In this document: positions 52,580 to 60,155 of the stretch, in pieces | Numbering within the stretch: position 1 is the first letter of the stretch | How the letters are laid out: each line of letters begins with the position of its first letter | Assembly (NCBI RefSeq): GCF_000737765.1 | Contig: NZ_JPRI01000003.1 | Location: 310,001-374,000, forward strand | Direction of reading: 5' to 3' | DNA: 64,000 nt | Origin: Chryseobacterium vrystaatense | Lineage (GTDB): Bacteria > Bacteroidota > Bacteroidia > Flavobacteriales > Weeksellaceae | Program-made: the position numbers and the translations under genes | Notes under the pieces: model-generated | What the model saw: the letters and a program-made list of their open reading frames with translations, nothing else | Databases searched by the model: none | Told to the model about the DNA's origin: nothing

Positions 52580-53530
52580 ATGAAAAAATTCACCTCTGTA
52601 AGTGATGTAGAAAACTTACAGGAAATCATAAAAAAAGCTTTACAAATAAAAGAAAATCCTCATTCCGAAACAGAAAAAGGAAAGGGTAAAAGCATAGGTC
52701 TTGTATTTTTAAATTCAAGTTTAAGAACCCGTCTAAGCAGCCAGATCGCCGCACAGAATTTAGGATTAAATGTACTGACATTAAATGCCGCACAGGAAGC
52801 CTGGAATCTTGAATTTGCAGACGGAGCGGTAATGAACGGCGATACAGTGGAACATATTAAAGACGCGATTGAAGTACTGAATCAATACTGTGATATCATT
52901 GCGGTTCGTTGTTTTGCAGGGATGAAGTCAAAGGAAGATGACGTTAATGAAAGCATCTTAAGTCAGTTTGAGCAGCATGCAAAAGTGCCTGTAGTTTCTT
53001 TGGAATCTGCAACCCGTCACCCACTGCAAAGCCTTGCAGACTGTATAACCATTACAGAGAACTGGAAAGAAAAGCGCAAGCCAAAAGTGGTTCTTACGTG
53101 GGCTCCGCACATCAAGCCAATTGCTCAGGCTGTTGGAAATTCTTTTGCGGAGTGGATGCAGAAAATGGATGTTGATTTTGTAATTGCGAATCCTGAGGGC
53201 TATGATCTGGATAAAAATTTCACAAAAGATATACAGGTAATTCATAATCAGGATGAAGCATTAAAAGATGCGGATTTTATCTATGTGAAAAACTGGTCGT
53301 CTTTCGATGATTATGCAGCAATGCCGGAAGTGAAAGAAAACTGGATGCTGACCGGAGAAAAGCTGGAAAATACAAACAGCGCAAAAGTAATGCACTGTCT
53401 TCCTGTACGTCGGAATGTAGAATTAAGTGATGAGGTTATGGACGGAGAAAACTCCATCATCTATCAACAGGCTAAAAACAGAATTTTCTCTGCTCAGGCA
53501 GTTTTTTCAGAAATTTTAGATCAACTGTAA
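52580..53530 (+). CDS. argF': N-acyl-L-ornithine carbamoyltransferase, probably succinyl-specific
   Basis: A 316-residue transcarbamylase. The carbamoyl-phosphate loop is FLNSSLRTRLS (residues 43-53). ATRHPLQSLAD and MHCLPVRRN belong to the AOTCase/SOTCase subgroup rather than classical OTCase. The specificity position (Glu92 in Xanthomonas AOTCase, Pro90 in Bacteroides fragilis SOTCase) is Val90 here, in NGDTVEH. Replacing that Glu with Val, Pro, Ser or Ala is known to switch AOTCase to succinyl-ornithine, so a SOTCase is favoured. I use ATG 52580; a GTG at 52532 lies inside the repeat element. Citrulline is then released by ArgE. Confidence 0.93.
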   Translation: MKKFTSVSDVENLQEIIKKALQIKENPHSETEKGKGKSIGLVFLNSSLRTRLSSQIAAQNLGLNVLTLNAAQEAWNLEFADGAVMNGDTVEHIKDAIEVLNQYCDIIAVRCFAGMKSKEDDVNESILSQFEQHAKVPVVSLESATRHPLQSLADCITITENWKEKRKPKVVLTWAPHIKPIAQAVGNSFAEWMQKMDVDFVIANPEGYDLDKNFTKDIQVIHNQDEALKDADFIYVKNWSSFDDYAAMPEVKENWMLTGEKLENTNSAKVMHCLPVRRNVELSDEVMDGENSIIYQQAKNRIFSAQAVFSEILDQL

Positions 53531-53535
53531 TTCTG

Positions 53536-53556
53536 TCAAGGGTTGCGGACATCGGG
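53536..53556 (+). repeat. Short heptanucleotide array between argF' and argB
   Basis: Three 7-base units end in purine triplets (TCAAGGG, TTGCGGA, CATCGGG), starting 6 bases after the argF' stop. It resembles the purine-phase arms of the longer arrays. Weak by itself. Confidence 0.4.
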
Positions 53557-53575
53557 AATCTCAAAAAAGCTTAGA

Positions 53576-54370
53576 ATGAAAGAAAAATTATACATCATAA
53601 AAATCGGAGGTAACCTAATTGATGATGAAAAATTATTAAACGAATTTTTAGAACAGTTTTCTGAAATTAAAGAAAGGAAAATTTTGGTTCACGGAGGTGG
53701 AAAATTAGCAACTACTTTGGCGGATAAATTAGGCGTTGAACAAAAAATGATCAACGGCCGGAGAATCACGGATAAAGATACACTGGATATTGTGGCAATG
53801 GTTTATGCGGGAGGTATTAATAAAAATATCGTGGCAAAACTTCAGCAGAAAAAGTGTCAGGCAATAGGTTTTTCCGGAGCTGATGCAAATTTAATTAAAG
53901 CCAAAAAAAGAGAACATGCAGAGATAGATTTCGGATTTGTAGGTGATATTGAGAAAAAAAGCGTGAACAGAAAATTGATTTCAAAATTGATTAAACTTAA
54001 GCTGGTACCTGTCTTTTCAGCGATTACCCATGACAAAAAAGGAAATCTTTTTAATACTAATGCAGATACAATTGCTTCGGTAGTTGCACAGGCTTTGTCT
54101 TCAAAATATGATGTAGAATTGTTGTTTTGTTTTGATAAAGAAGGGGTTTTGGAGAATGTGGAAGATCCGGGATCGGTTTTAAAGACCGTATCTCAAAAAG
54201 AATTTTCTCTATTAAAAGAAGCAGGAAAACTACATAAAGGGATTTTACCCAAACTTGAAAATGCTCTTGGAGCTGTAAAAAATAAAGTAAACAAGGTATT
54301 CTTAATTAAGGAAACCGAATTAAAAAACCATATAGAAAATCATCATGCAGGAACTGAAATCTGTTTATAG
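53576..54370 (+). CDS. argB: N-acylglutamate kinase
   Basis: An amino-acid kinase of 264 residues that phosphorylates N-acylglutamate. The N-terminal IIKIGGNLID and the phosphate loop LVHGGGKLATTLADKLG are typical, as is FNTNADTIASVVA near the C-terminal third. I use ATG 53576; the upstream extension starts with TTG inside the repeat. It overlaps argE by 26 bases. Confidence 0.94.
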   Translation: MKEKLYIIKIGGNLIDDEKLLNEFLEQFSEIKERKILVHGGGKLATTLADKLGVEQKMINGRRITDKDTLDIVAMVYAGGINKNIVAKLQQKKCQAIGFSGADANLIKAKKREHAEIDFGFVGDIEKKSVNRKLISKLIKLKLVPVFSAITHDKKGNLFNTNADTIASVVAQALSSKYDVELLFCFDKEGVLENVEDPGSVLKTVSQKEFSLLKEAGKLHKGILPKLENALGAVKNKVNKVFLIKETELKNHIENHHAGTEICL

Positions 54371-55430
54371 TAAAGAAGAGCTACTGACTCAAGCGGTGGA
54401 ATTGCTTAAGAAACTGATTGCAATTCCTTCATTCAGCAAAGATGAATACAATACGTCCGTAGAAATTGAACACTTTTTTAAGAAACACCAAATTCCTACA
54501 AAACGTTTTAAAAATAACATCTGGGCGGTCAATAAAAACTTTGATGTATTTAAACCGTCTATTTTATTGAATACGCATCACGATACGGTAAAACCCAACA
54601 AAGCCTACACGCTGGATCCATTTCTTCCGGTAGAACAGGAAGGGAAACTTTACGGATTGGGGAGTAACGATGCAGGAGCCTCTCTGGTTTCTATGGCTCA
54701 GGTTTTTTTACATTTTTATGAGAAAGAAGATTTAAAATATAATTTAGTTATTGCTTTGACAGCTGAGGAGGAGATTTCAGGATTTGATGGAATTGAGGCC
54801 TTATTTCCACAACTTCCGAATATAGAATTCGCCATTGTAGGAGAACCCACGCAGATGAATCTGGCGATAGCGGAGAAAGGACTTTTGGTTATTGACGGGG
54901 AAATGAAAGGGACTCCTTCTCATGCTGCTCATCCTAACGATGATAACTCCATTGTAAAATGTATGGAAGATCTTCAGAATATTCTCCATTTTAGATTTCC
55001 GAAGGTTTCCGATTACTTAGGAGAAGTTAAAGTTACCCTTTCAGGCATTCATGCGGGTGTTCAGCATAATGTAGTTCCCGAAGCCTGTACTTTTACTTTG
55101 GATGTAAGGGTTACCGATGAGTATTCCAATAAGGAAGCATTTGAAATCATTCAGTCGCACATGAAATCTTCATTAACTGCCAGGTCTTTCAGGCTTAACT
55201 CCTCTAAAATTGAAATGGATCACCCATTTGTGCAGGCCGGTCTGGAGATAGGAAGGACAACATACGGTTCACCAACGTCGTCCGATCAGGCAATTATTCC
55301 ATGTACGTCGGTGAAAATAGGTCCCGGCGACAGCAGGCGCTCCCATACTGCAGATGAATACATCTGTATTAAAGAGATTGAAGAGGGAATTGACATCTAT
55401 ATAAGGATTTTAGAAAAAGTGTTGCAATGA
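54345..55430 (+). CDS. argE: M20 deacylase, N-acyl-citrulline hydrolase
   Basis: A zinc peptidase-family enzyme of 361 residues. Metal-site motifs are LLNTHHDTV, GLGSNDAGAS and ALTAEEEISG, with the dimerisation domain in the middle. In a pathway with an acyl-ornithine transcarbamylase, the expected reaction is removal of the acetyl or succinyl group from N-acyl-citrulline, not from acyl-ornithine (inference from pathway logic). It overlaps argB, and the operon appears to pause here: 363 bases of repeat-rich DNA precede argH. Confidence 0.92.
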   Translation: MQELKSVYSKEELLTQAVELLKKLIAIPSFSKDEYNTSVEIEHFFKKHQIPTKRFKNNIWAVNKNFDVFKPSILLNTHHDTVKPNKAYTLDPFLPVEQEGKLYGLGSNDAGASLVSMAQVFLHFYEKEDLKYNLVIALTAEEEISGFDGIEALFPQLPNIEFAIVGEPTQMNLAIAEKGLLVIDGEMKGTPSHAAHPNDDNSIVKCMEDLQNILHFRFPKVSDYLGEVKVTLSGIHAGVQHNVVPEACTFTLDVRVTDEYSNKEAFEIIQSHMKSSLTARSFRLNSSKIEMDHPFVQAGLEIGRTTYGSPTSSDQAIIPCTSVKIGPGDSRRSHTADEYICIKEIEEGIDIYIRILEKVLQ

Positions 55431-55436
55431 GGGATT

Positions 55437-55528
55437 AGATGATAGAAATTAGAAATTAGAAGTTAGAAGTGGGAAGATGTTGTACGCGCTGGAATTAGCA
55501 TTCAGTTTCTAATATTTAACCTCTCCTC
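55437..55528. repeat. Paired heptanucleotide arrays after argE
   Basis: The left arm, 55437-55478, has six units: AGATGAT, AGAAATT twice, AGAAGTT, AGAAGTG, GGAAGAT. The right arm, 55508-55528, has TCTAATA, TTTAACC, TCTCCTC. Purine triplets face pyrimidine triplets about 30 bases apart. Confidence 0.7.
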
Positions 55529-55543
55529 TAAAAATAATGTTTT

Positions 55544-55672
55544 AACCAGGCTCAGCAGGCAGATCAAAGTTCAGTTTTTAATAAGGATTTATGCAAAAAG
55601 AAAAATTAAAGACGAAAACTTTTCAGTGCGGAGATGTTTTTTTATAGTTAAAGATGCTCTGCTGAGCAGGTT
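55544..55672. repeat. Long-range inverted repeat upstream of argH
   Basis: 55544-55565 (AACCAGGCTCAGCAGGCA...) and 55653-55672 (...GCTCTGCTGAGCAGGTT) are inverted, with a perfect CTCAGCAG core and AACC/GGTT ends, enclosing 87 bases. The sequence 55673-55793 up to argH shows no clear promoter. Confidence 0.55.
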
Positions 55673-55793
55673 GAAACGAATTGAAAATTGTAAAGGATAA
55701 TATTAGATAATCACTGTAGATTAAATATTCTGTTACATAAAAACAAATGAAGGGTGTGATTGCATCGGCCCCTGAAAAAATAAATAATTAGAT

Positions 55794-57098
55794 ATGAAAA
55801 AGATATGGCAAAAGGATGACCTGGCCACCAATATATTAGTCAACAAATTTACTGTCGGGAAAGATCTTGACTTTGATGAACGTTTAGCAAAATACGATGT
55901 TAAAGGTTCCATGGCGCACTGTCAGATGTTGGCAGAAACCGGAATTGTCTCCGGTGAAGAATCAAAACAGATGCTTTCTGTTTTGGCAGATATTTTAAAA
56001 GATATCGAAAACGGAAGCTTTGAGATCGATAAAGAAGCGGAAGATATCCATTCTCAGATTGAAGCGATACTCATTGAAAAATTAGGCGATACCGGAAAAA
56101 AAATACATACTGCAAGATCCCGGAATGATCAGGTTTTATTGGATATAAAACTCTATCTGCTTGATGAAATCCGTGAGATTACAGCTTTAACCGATGAGTT
56201 TTTTCAGAATTTAATCACGCTTGCTGATCAACATAAAAACATACTGCTTCCAGGTTATACCCACCTTCAGATAGCGATGCCGTCTTCGTTTGGGTTGTGG
56301 TTTGGAGCTTATGCCGAAGCATTGCTGGATGATGTTGAACTGTTGTTTTCGGTAAAGAATATGATCAATAAAAATCCGCTTGGTTCTGCAGCAGGATATG
56401 GTTCTTCTTTCCCGATTGACCGTGAAAGTACAACCTATCACCTGGGTTTTCAGTCCATGAATTACAATTCTGTATATGCACAGATGACACGTGGGAAATC
56501 TGAAAAAATGTTGTCCATGGCTATGGCTACTTTGGCGGGAACGCTTGGGAAGTTTGCGTATGATGTCTGCTTATATTTAAGCCAGAACTTTGATTTTATC
56601 AGTTTTCCTAAAGAATTTACCACCGGAAGCAGCATTATGCCGCATAAAAAGAATCCGGATATTTTCGAACTGGTTCGTGCGCGATGCAATAGAATTCAGT
56701 CATTACCGAATGAGCTTATTTTACTGACCAATAATTTACCGTCAGGCTACCACAGAGATGTCCAGCTGACCAAGGAAATTCTTTTCCCGGCAATTGATTC
56801 CCTGAAAGAATGTCTGGAGATTTTAAGTTATACCCTTCCGAATATTCAGGTAAAAGACGGCATTTTGGAAGATGAAAAATATAAATACTTATTCAGTGTA
56901 GAGAAGATCAATCAAGAAGTAAAACAGGGAAGCTCATTCCGTGATGCTTATGTAAAAGTAGGGCAGGCGATCGAGAATAATGAATTTGAGTTTGAAGTGG
57001 GAAATCTTGACCATACCCATCAGGGGAGTATAGGAAATCTTTGCCTGGACAAAATAGAATACCAGTTCAACAAGCTTAAGAATAAATTATTGGGTTAG
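55794..57098 (+). CDS. argH: Argininosuccinate lyase
   Basis: Splits argininosuccinate into arginine and fumarate. It is a 434-residue fumarase-superfamily enzyme with HTARSRNDQVLLDIKLY (residues about 103-119) and the signature loop TGSSIMPHKKNPD with the catalytic serine. It is slightly shorter than the usual 455-460 but complete at both ends. It is separated from argE by two repeat elements, so it may have its own promoter. Its stop codon lies in the left end of the next inverted repeat. Confidence 0.96.
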   Translation: MKKIWQKDDLATNILVNKFTVGKDLDFDERLAKYDVKGSMAHCQMLAETGIVSGEESKQMLSVLADILKDIENGSFEIDKEAEDIHSQIEAILIEKLGDTGKKIHTARSRNDQVLLDIKLYLLDEIREITALTDEFFQNLITLADQHKNILLPGYTHLQIAMPSSFGLWFGAYAEALLDDVELLFSVKNMINKNPLGSAAGYGSSFPIDRESTTYHLGFQSMNYNSVYAQMTRGKSEKMLSMAMATLAGTLGKFAYDVCLYLSQNFDFISFPKEFTTGSSIMPHKKNPDIFELVRARCNRIQSLPNELILLTNNLPSGYHRDVQLTKEILFPAIDSLKECLEILSYTLPNIQVKDGILEDEKYKYLFSVEKINQEVKQGSSFRDAYVKVGQAIENNEFEFEVGNLDHTHQGSIGNLCLDKIEYQFNKLKNKLLG

Positions 57099-57247
57099 CG
57101 TGTAAACCATTAAGAATATAAAAACTTTAGCGGGAGTTAAGAAAAATCAAAACAGATGGTAAGCCTGTAATCTTACATTTGCCTTGAGATCTCTATTTTT
57201 ATCGTAACTTCTGAATCTAAGGCTTCTTAATGGTTTGCTTTACCCAA
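57090..57247. repeat. 158-bp element with terminal inverted repeats
   Basis: AAACCATTAAGAA (57104-57116) is exactly complementary to TTCTTAATGGTTT (57224-57236), and the outer TTGGGT (57090-57095) to ACCCAA (57242-57247). It carries no open frame, like a MITE or a large hairpin. It starts at the argH stop and ends 60 bases from the end of the Lrp gene; those 60 bases show nothing further. Confidence 0.7.
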
Positions 57248-57307
57248 ACGGATGAGTCATCAATGGGATTAAAAAATAATATTTTAATAGATTGAAACTA
57301 AAGGATA

Positions 57308-57769
57308 TTATTCCAGATCAATTTTAAATTTTGTGGATTTTTTTACTTCGTGAAGTACGATAGAACTGTGGTACTGGCCAATATTAGGTATATTTGAAAT
57401 GACATTGACGGCGAAATCATTATAAGAGTTAATATCTTTTGCAATGATCTTAAGCATATAGTCATATTCGCCGGAAAGACTGATGATTTCCTGAACTTCA
57501 TCATGTTTCATAATGTTTTTCTCAAAGGTTTCCAGTACTTTCTGAGACTGTTCCTTAAGACGGACATTGCAGTAGACTACAATATTCAGACCCAGTTTTT
57601 CACGGTTTAAAAGACCTACATATTTCTCAATGATTCCATGTTTCTCCAGCTGCTTGATTCGTTCATAAGTAGGAGTAAAGGTAAGACCTATTCTCTCTGC
57701 AATTTCTTTCACCGATAGCGTAGAGTCCTCCTGAATAATGCTGAGAATCATTTTGTCCTTTAAATCCAT
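57308..57769 (-). CDS. Lrp/AsnC-family transcriptional regulator
   Basis: A 153-residue regulator from ATG 57769. The N-terminal helix-turn-helix (DSTLSVKEIAERIGLTFTPTYERIKQL, residues about 15-41) precedes the RAM amino-acid-sensing domain (LSGEYDYMLKIIAKDINSYNDF). It lies between the arginine and pyrimidine genes and is divergent from pyrB, so arginine or a related amino acid is a reasonable effector guess. A start 40 codons upstream was rejected because the extra residues do not look like Lrp. Target genes are not shown by the sequence. Confidence 0.92.
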   Translation of the reverse strand: MDLKDKMILSIIQEDSTLSVKEIAERIGLTFTPTYERIKQLEKHGIIEKYVGLLNREKLGLNIVVYCNVRLKEQSQKVLETFEKNIMKHDEVQEIISLSGEYDYMLKIIAKDINSYNDFAVNVISNIPNIGQYHSSIVLHEVKKSTKFKIDLE

Positions 57770-57855
57770 ATAGTAGCTTTGAGTTTTAACAAAAATATCA
57801 ATTAAAAATGAAAATAAGGAAAGATTACAGGTTTTAATTTTTTTGGAACTTTGGT

Positions 57856-57886
57856 TTTGTAGATTCGTAAAATTTTTATATCTTTG
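57856..57886 (+). promoter_or_regulatory. Promoter of the pyrB leader
   Basis: TTTG (57856-57859), 19 bases, TATCTTTG (57879-57886) is a perfect Bacteroidetes promoter. Transcription should begin at about 57889-57893, at or within a few bases of the leader ATG. Confidence 0.85.
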
Positions 57887-57892
57887 CACCTA

Positions 57893-57964
57893 ATGAATAA
57901 AAAAGTGTTTATATCATTAGATTTACCGGGCGAAAGCGCCCTTTACGATATTTATTGTTATTAA
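57893..57964 (+). CDS. Putative pyrB leader peptide
   Basis: An ORF of 23 codons beginning [15 protein letters not shown] and ending YDIYCY, then TAA. Its ATG is at or near the predicted transcription start, so the leader mRNA may be leaderless. A GC hairpin (GGGCG-AAAG-CGCCC, 57928-57941) lies within it, followed by U-rich sequence and then the terminator, whose first bases overlap the stop codon. This order (leader ORF, pause hairpin, U-rich stretch, terminator) is that of the E. coli pyrBI attenuator. That it is translated is inference. Confidence 0.65.
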   Translation: MNKKVFISLDLPGESALYDIYCY

Positions 57965-57990
57965 GCGAAGATCCTGTCTTCGCTTTTTTT
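57963..57990 (+). terminator. Attenuator (rho-independent terminator) before pyrB
   Basis: A 9-bp perfect stem AAGCGAAGA / TCTTCGCTT with a TCCTG loop is followed by six T residues. It ends 20 bases before the pyrB start, between promoter and gene. A ribosome at the leader stop codon (57962-57964) would cover the left arm and prevent termination. Confidence 0.88.
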
Positions 57991-58010
57991 ATGCACAAAA
58001 ATTAAGAATT

Positions 58011-58901
58011 ATGTTTACGATCACAGAACTAAGTACCGAGAGAATCAACAGTATACTGACCGAAGCACTGGCTTTTGCCAACGGGAAAACTGCAAAAATT
58101 GAAGGAGAAATTTTCTGCTCAAATCTTTTTTTTGAAGACAGCACAAGAACAAAGACGAGCTTTGATATGGCAGAAAGAAAACTGGGCCTGCAGGTAGTGC
58201 CTTTTGATGCTTCGCACAGTTCTGTAAACAAAGGGGAGAGTCTTTATGACACTGTAAAAACAATTGAGAGCATTGGCGTGAATCTGGTGGTTATCAGAGA
58301 TAAAAAAGACCGGTATTTTGAAGATTTAACCAACATCAGAATTCCGGTGATCAACGGAGGAGACGGAACAGGAAATCACCCATCTCAATGCATGCTGGAT
58401 CTGATGACAATCTATCAGGAATTCGGAAAATTCGAAGGATTGAAAATAGGAATTGTAGGAGATGTAAAACACAGCCGTGTAGCCAATTCAAATGCTGAAG
58501 CATTAAGAAGATTAGGGGCTAAAGTGTATTTCTCGGGACCGGAGCATTGGTTTGACGAAGGAGCTTTGATTAACGGAACGTACTTGCCTGTGGATCAGCT
58601 GATATCTGAAGTAGATGTTCTGATGCTGTTAAGAATCCAGCACGAAAGACACGATGCTCAAATGAGCTTCTCTGCTTTCGAATACCACAGAAAATATGGT
58701 CTGACGAAAGAAAGAGAGAAAGTAATGAAAAAAGGCGCCATTATCATGCATCCTGCGCCGATCAACAGAGGGGTCGAAATTGATACCGACCTTGTAGAAT
58801 GTGAACGTTCAAGAGTGTTCAAACAAATGCAGAACGGAGTCTTCGCAAGAATGGCCATTCTGAAAGAAGCACTGGAAAAAGAAGGCTATACTTTTAAATA
58901 A
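58011..58901 (+). CDS. pyrB: Aspartate carbamoyltransferase, catalytic subunit
   Basis: Commits carbamoyl phosphate to pyrimidines by transferring it to aspartate. It has 296 residues. The carbamoyl-phosphate loop is [11 protein letters not shown] (STRT at 44-47), with [10 protein letters not shown] and [12 protein letters not shown] for aspartate and phosphate. No pyrI is adjacent, so allosteric control by nucleotides through a regulatory subunit is not expected here; the upstream attenuator may supply control instead. Confidence 0.96.
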   Translation: MFTITELSTERINSILTEALAFANGKTAKIEGEIFCSNLFFEDSTRTKTSFDMAERKLGLQVVPFDASHSSVNKGESLYDTVKTIESIGVNLVVIRDKKDRYFEDLTNIRIPVINGGDGTGNHPSQCMLDLMTIYQEFGKFEGLKIGIVGDVKHSRVANSNAEALRRLGAKVYFSGPEHWFDEGALINGTYLPVDQLISEVDVLMLLRIQHERHDAQMSFSAFEYHRKYGLTKEREKVMKKGAIIMHPAPINRGVEIDTDLVECERSRVFKQMQNGVFARMAILKEALEKEGYTFK

Positions 58902-58904
58902 GTA

Positions 58905-59078
58905 AACGAGTTTTGAGATCCGGGTTCAGGGTCTCGGACAGACAAAAATTCCCCTCCTCTGGAGGGATGTCGGAAAAATAGAATATTTTTTTGACGGGGT
59001 AGTTAAAAAGAAAAAAAATAATACAGAACGAGGAAGTCTAACTTCTAACTTCTTAAATCTAATATCTAATTTTTAAAA
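58905..59078. repeat. Paired heptanucleotide arrays between pyrB and carA
   Basis: The left arm, 58905-58939, has five units with purines at positions 4-6 (AACGAGT, TTTGAGA, TCCGGGT, TCAGGGT, CTCGGAC). The right arm, 59037-59078, has six units: TCTAACT twice, TCTTAAA, TCTAATA, TCTAATT, TTTAAAA. The right arm ends at the base before the carA ATG. A hairpin element lies between the arms. Confidence 0.75.
58949..59013 (+). repeat. Double-hairpin element inside the pyrB-carA gap
   Basis: CCCTCC-TCT-GGAGGG (58952-58966) forms a compact hairpin. Downstream, GTC...AAAAATA and TATTTTT...GAC form a second stem before GGGGTAGTT. I recall similar CCCCTCC...GACGGGG modules between Flavobacteria genes, which needs checking. 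Confidence 0.5.
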
Positions 59079-60152
59079 ATGAAGAAAAAATTAATACTGG
59101 AGTCCGGTGAAGTGTTTCATGGAGAAGGTTTCGGAGCAGAATTGGAAACTGCCGGAGAAGTAGTTTTCAATACCGGAATGACAGGATATCAGGAGTTGAT
59201 CTCCGATCCGTCATACTGCGGTCAGATTGTTTGCATGACCTATCCGCTTATCGGAAATTATGGTATTAACCGTGATGATTATGAAAGTATCGAGCCGGCA
59301 ATCAAAGGACTTATCGTAAAAGAACTTTGCGATCTTCCTTCCAATTTCCGTACTCAGATGACTTTAGAAGAATTATTTAAAAAGAAAAACCTTTCGGGGA
59401 TTTCAGGAATCGATACCAGAAGACTGACGAGAATTCTACGTAATTACGGAGTGGTAAAAGGTAAGATTGTGAATGCTGACACAGATGAAAATGAAGTAGT
59501 TGAAGAATTGAAATCTACAACTTTCCCAACCAATCAGGTGGAAATGGTTTCAACAAAAACTTCTTATGCCAATCCGGGAAGAGGGTTCAAAGTTGTGTTG
59601 GTTGATTTTGGTTCCAAATTAGGAATTATCAGAGAATTATCTCAGAGAAACTGTGATATCACTGTAGTTTCGCAGGATACAACAGCAGAAGAAATCTTAC
59701 TGATGGATCCGGACGGAATTATGCTTTCAAACGGTCCTGGTGACCCGGAAGACAATCCTCAGGCATTAGAAATGATCCGTGGATTATTAGGAAAAGTTCC
59801 CATTTTCGGAATCTGCCTGGGACACCAATTAATTGGTCTGGCTTGTGGAGCAAAAACGTTCAAGTTAAAATTCGGTCACAGAGGAGGAAACCATCCTGTA
59901 CTGGATCTTGAAAAAAACAAAGTGTCTATTACTTCTCAGAACCACGGATACGCAGTAGATCAGGAAAGCCTTAAAGGAACAGATCTTATTGAAACTCATA
60001 TTGCATTAAATGACAGAACCAATGAAGGTCTGAAACACAAGATCCACCCTTGCTTCTCTGTCCAGTATCACCCGGAAGCAAGTCCTGGTCCTGAAGATGC
60101 AAATTATTTGTTTGATGAGTTCATTGATTTAATGGAGGAATTTAAGAAGTAA
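59079..60152 (+). CDS. carA: Carbamoyl-phosphate synthase small (glutaminase) subunit
   Basis: Hydrolyses glutamine and channels ammonia to CarB. It has 357 residues. The N-terminal domain starts LILESGEVFHGEGFGA. The C-terminal class I amidotransferase has the nucleophile in FGICLGHQLIGLACG, and QYHPEASPGPED supplies His and Glu of the triad. Carbamoyl phosphate feeds both PyrB and ArgF'. It is separated from carB only by the four-helix-bundle cassette. Confidence 0.96.
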   Translation: MKKKLILESGEVFHGEGFGAELETAGEVVFNTGMTGYQELISDPSYCGQIVCMTYPLIGNYGINRDDYESIEPAIKGLIVKELCDLPSNFRTQMTLEELFKKKNLSGISGIDTRRLTRILRNYGVVKGKIVNADTDENEVVEELKSTTFPTNQVEMVSTKTSYANPGRGFKVVLVDFGSKLGIIRELSQRNCDITVVSQDTTAEEILLMDPDGIMLSNGPGDPEDNPQALEMIRGLLGKVPIFGICLGHQLIGLACGAKTFKLKFGHRGGNHPVLDLEKNKVSITSQNHGYAVDQESLKGTDLIETHIALNDRTNEGLKHKIHPCFSVQYHPEASPGPEDANYLFDEFIDLMEEFKK

Positions 60153-60155
60153 GAA

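Noticed and set aside
57770..57889. 40-codon N-terminal extension of the Lrp regulator
   Set aside because: Residues are not Lrp-like and overlap the pyrB leader promoter region on the other strand.
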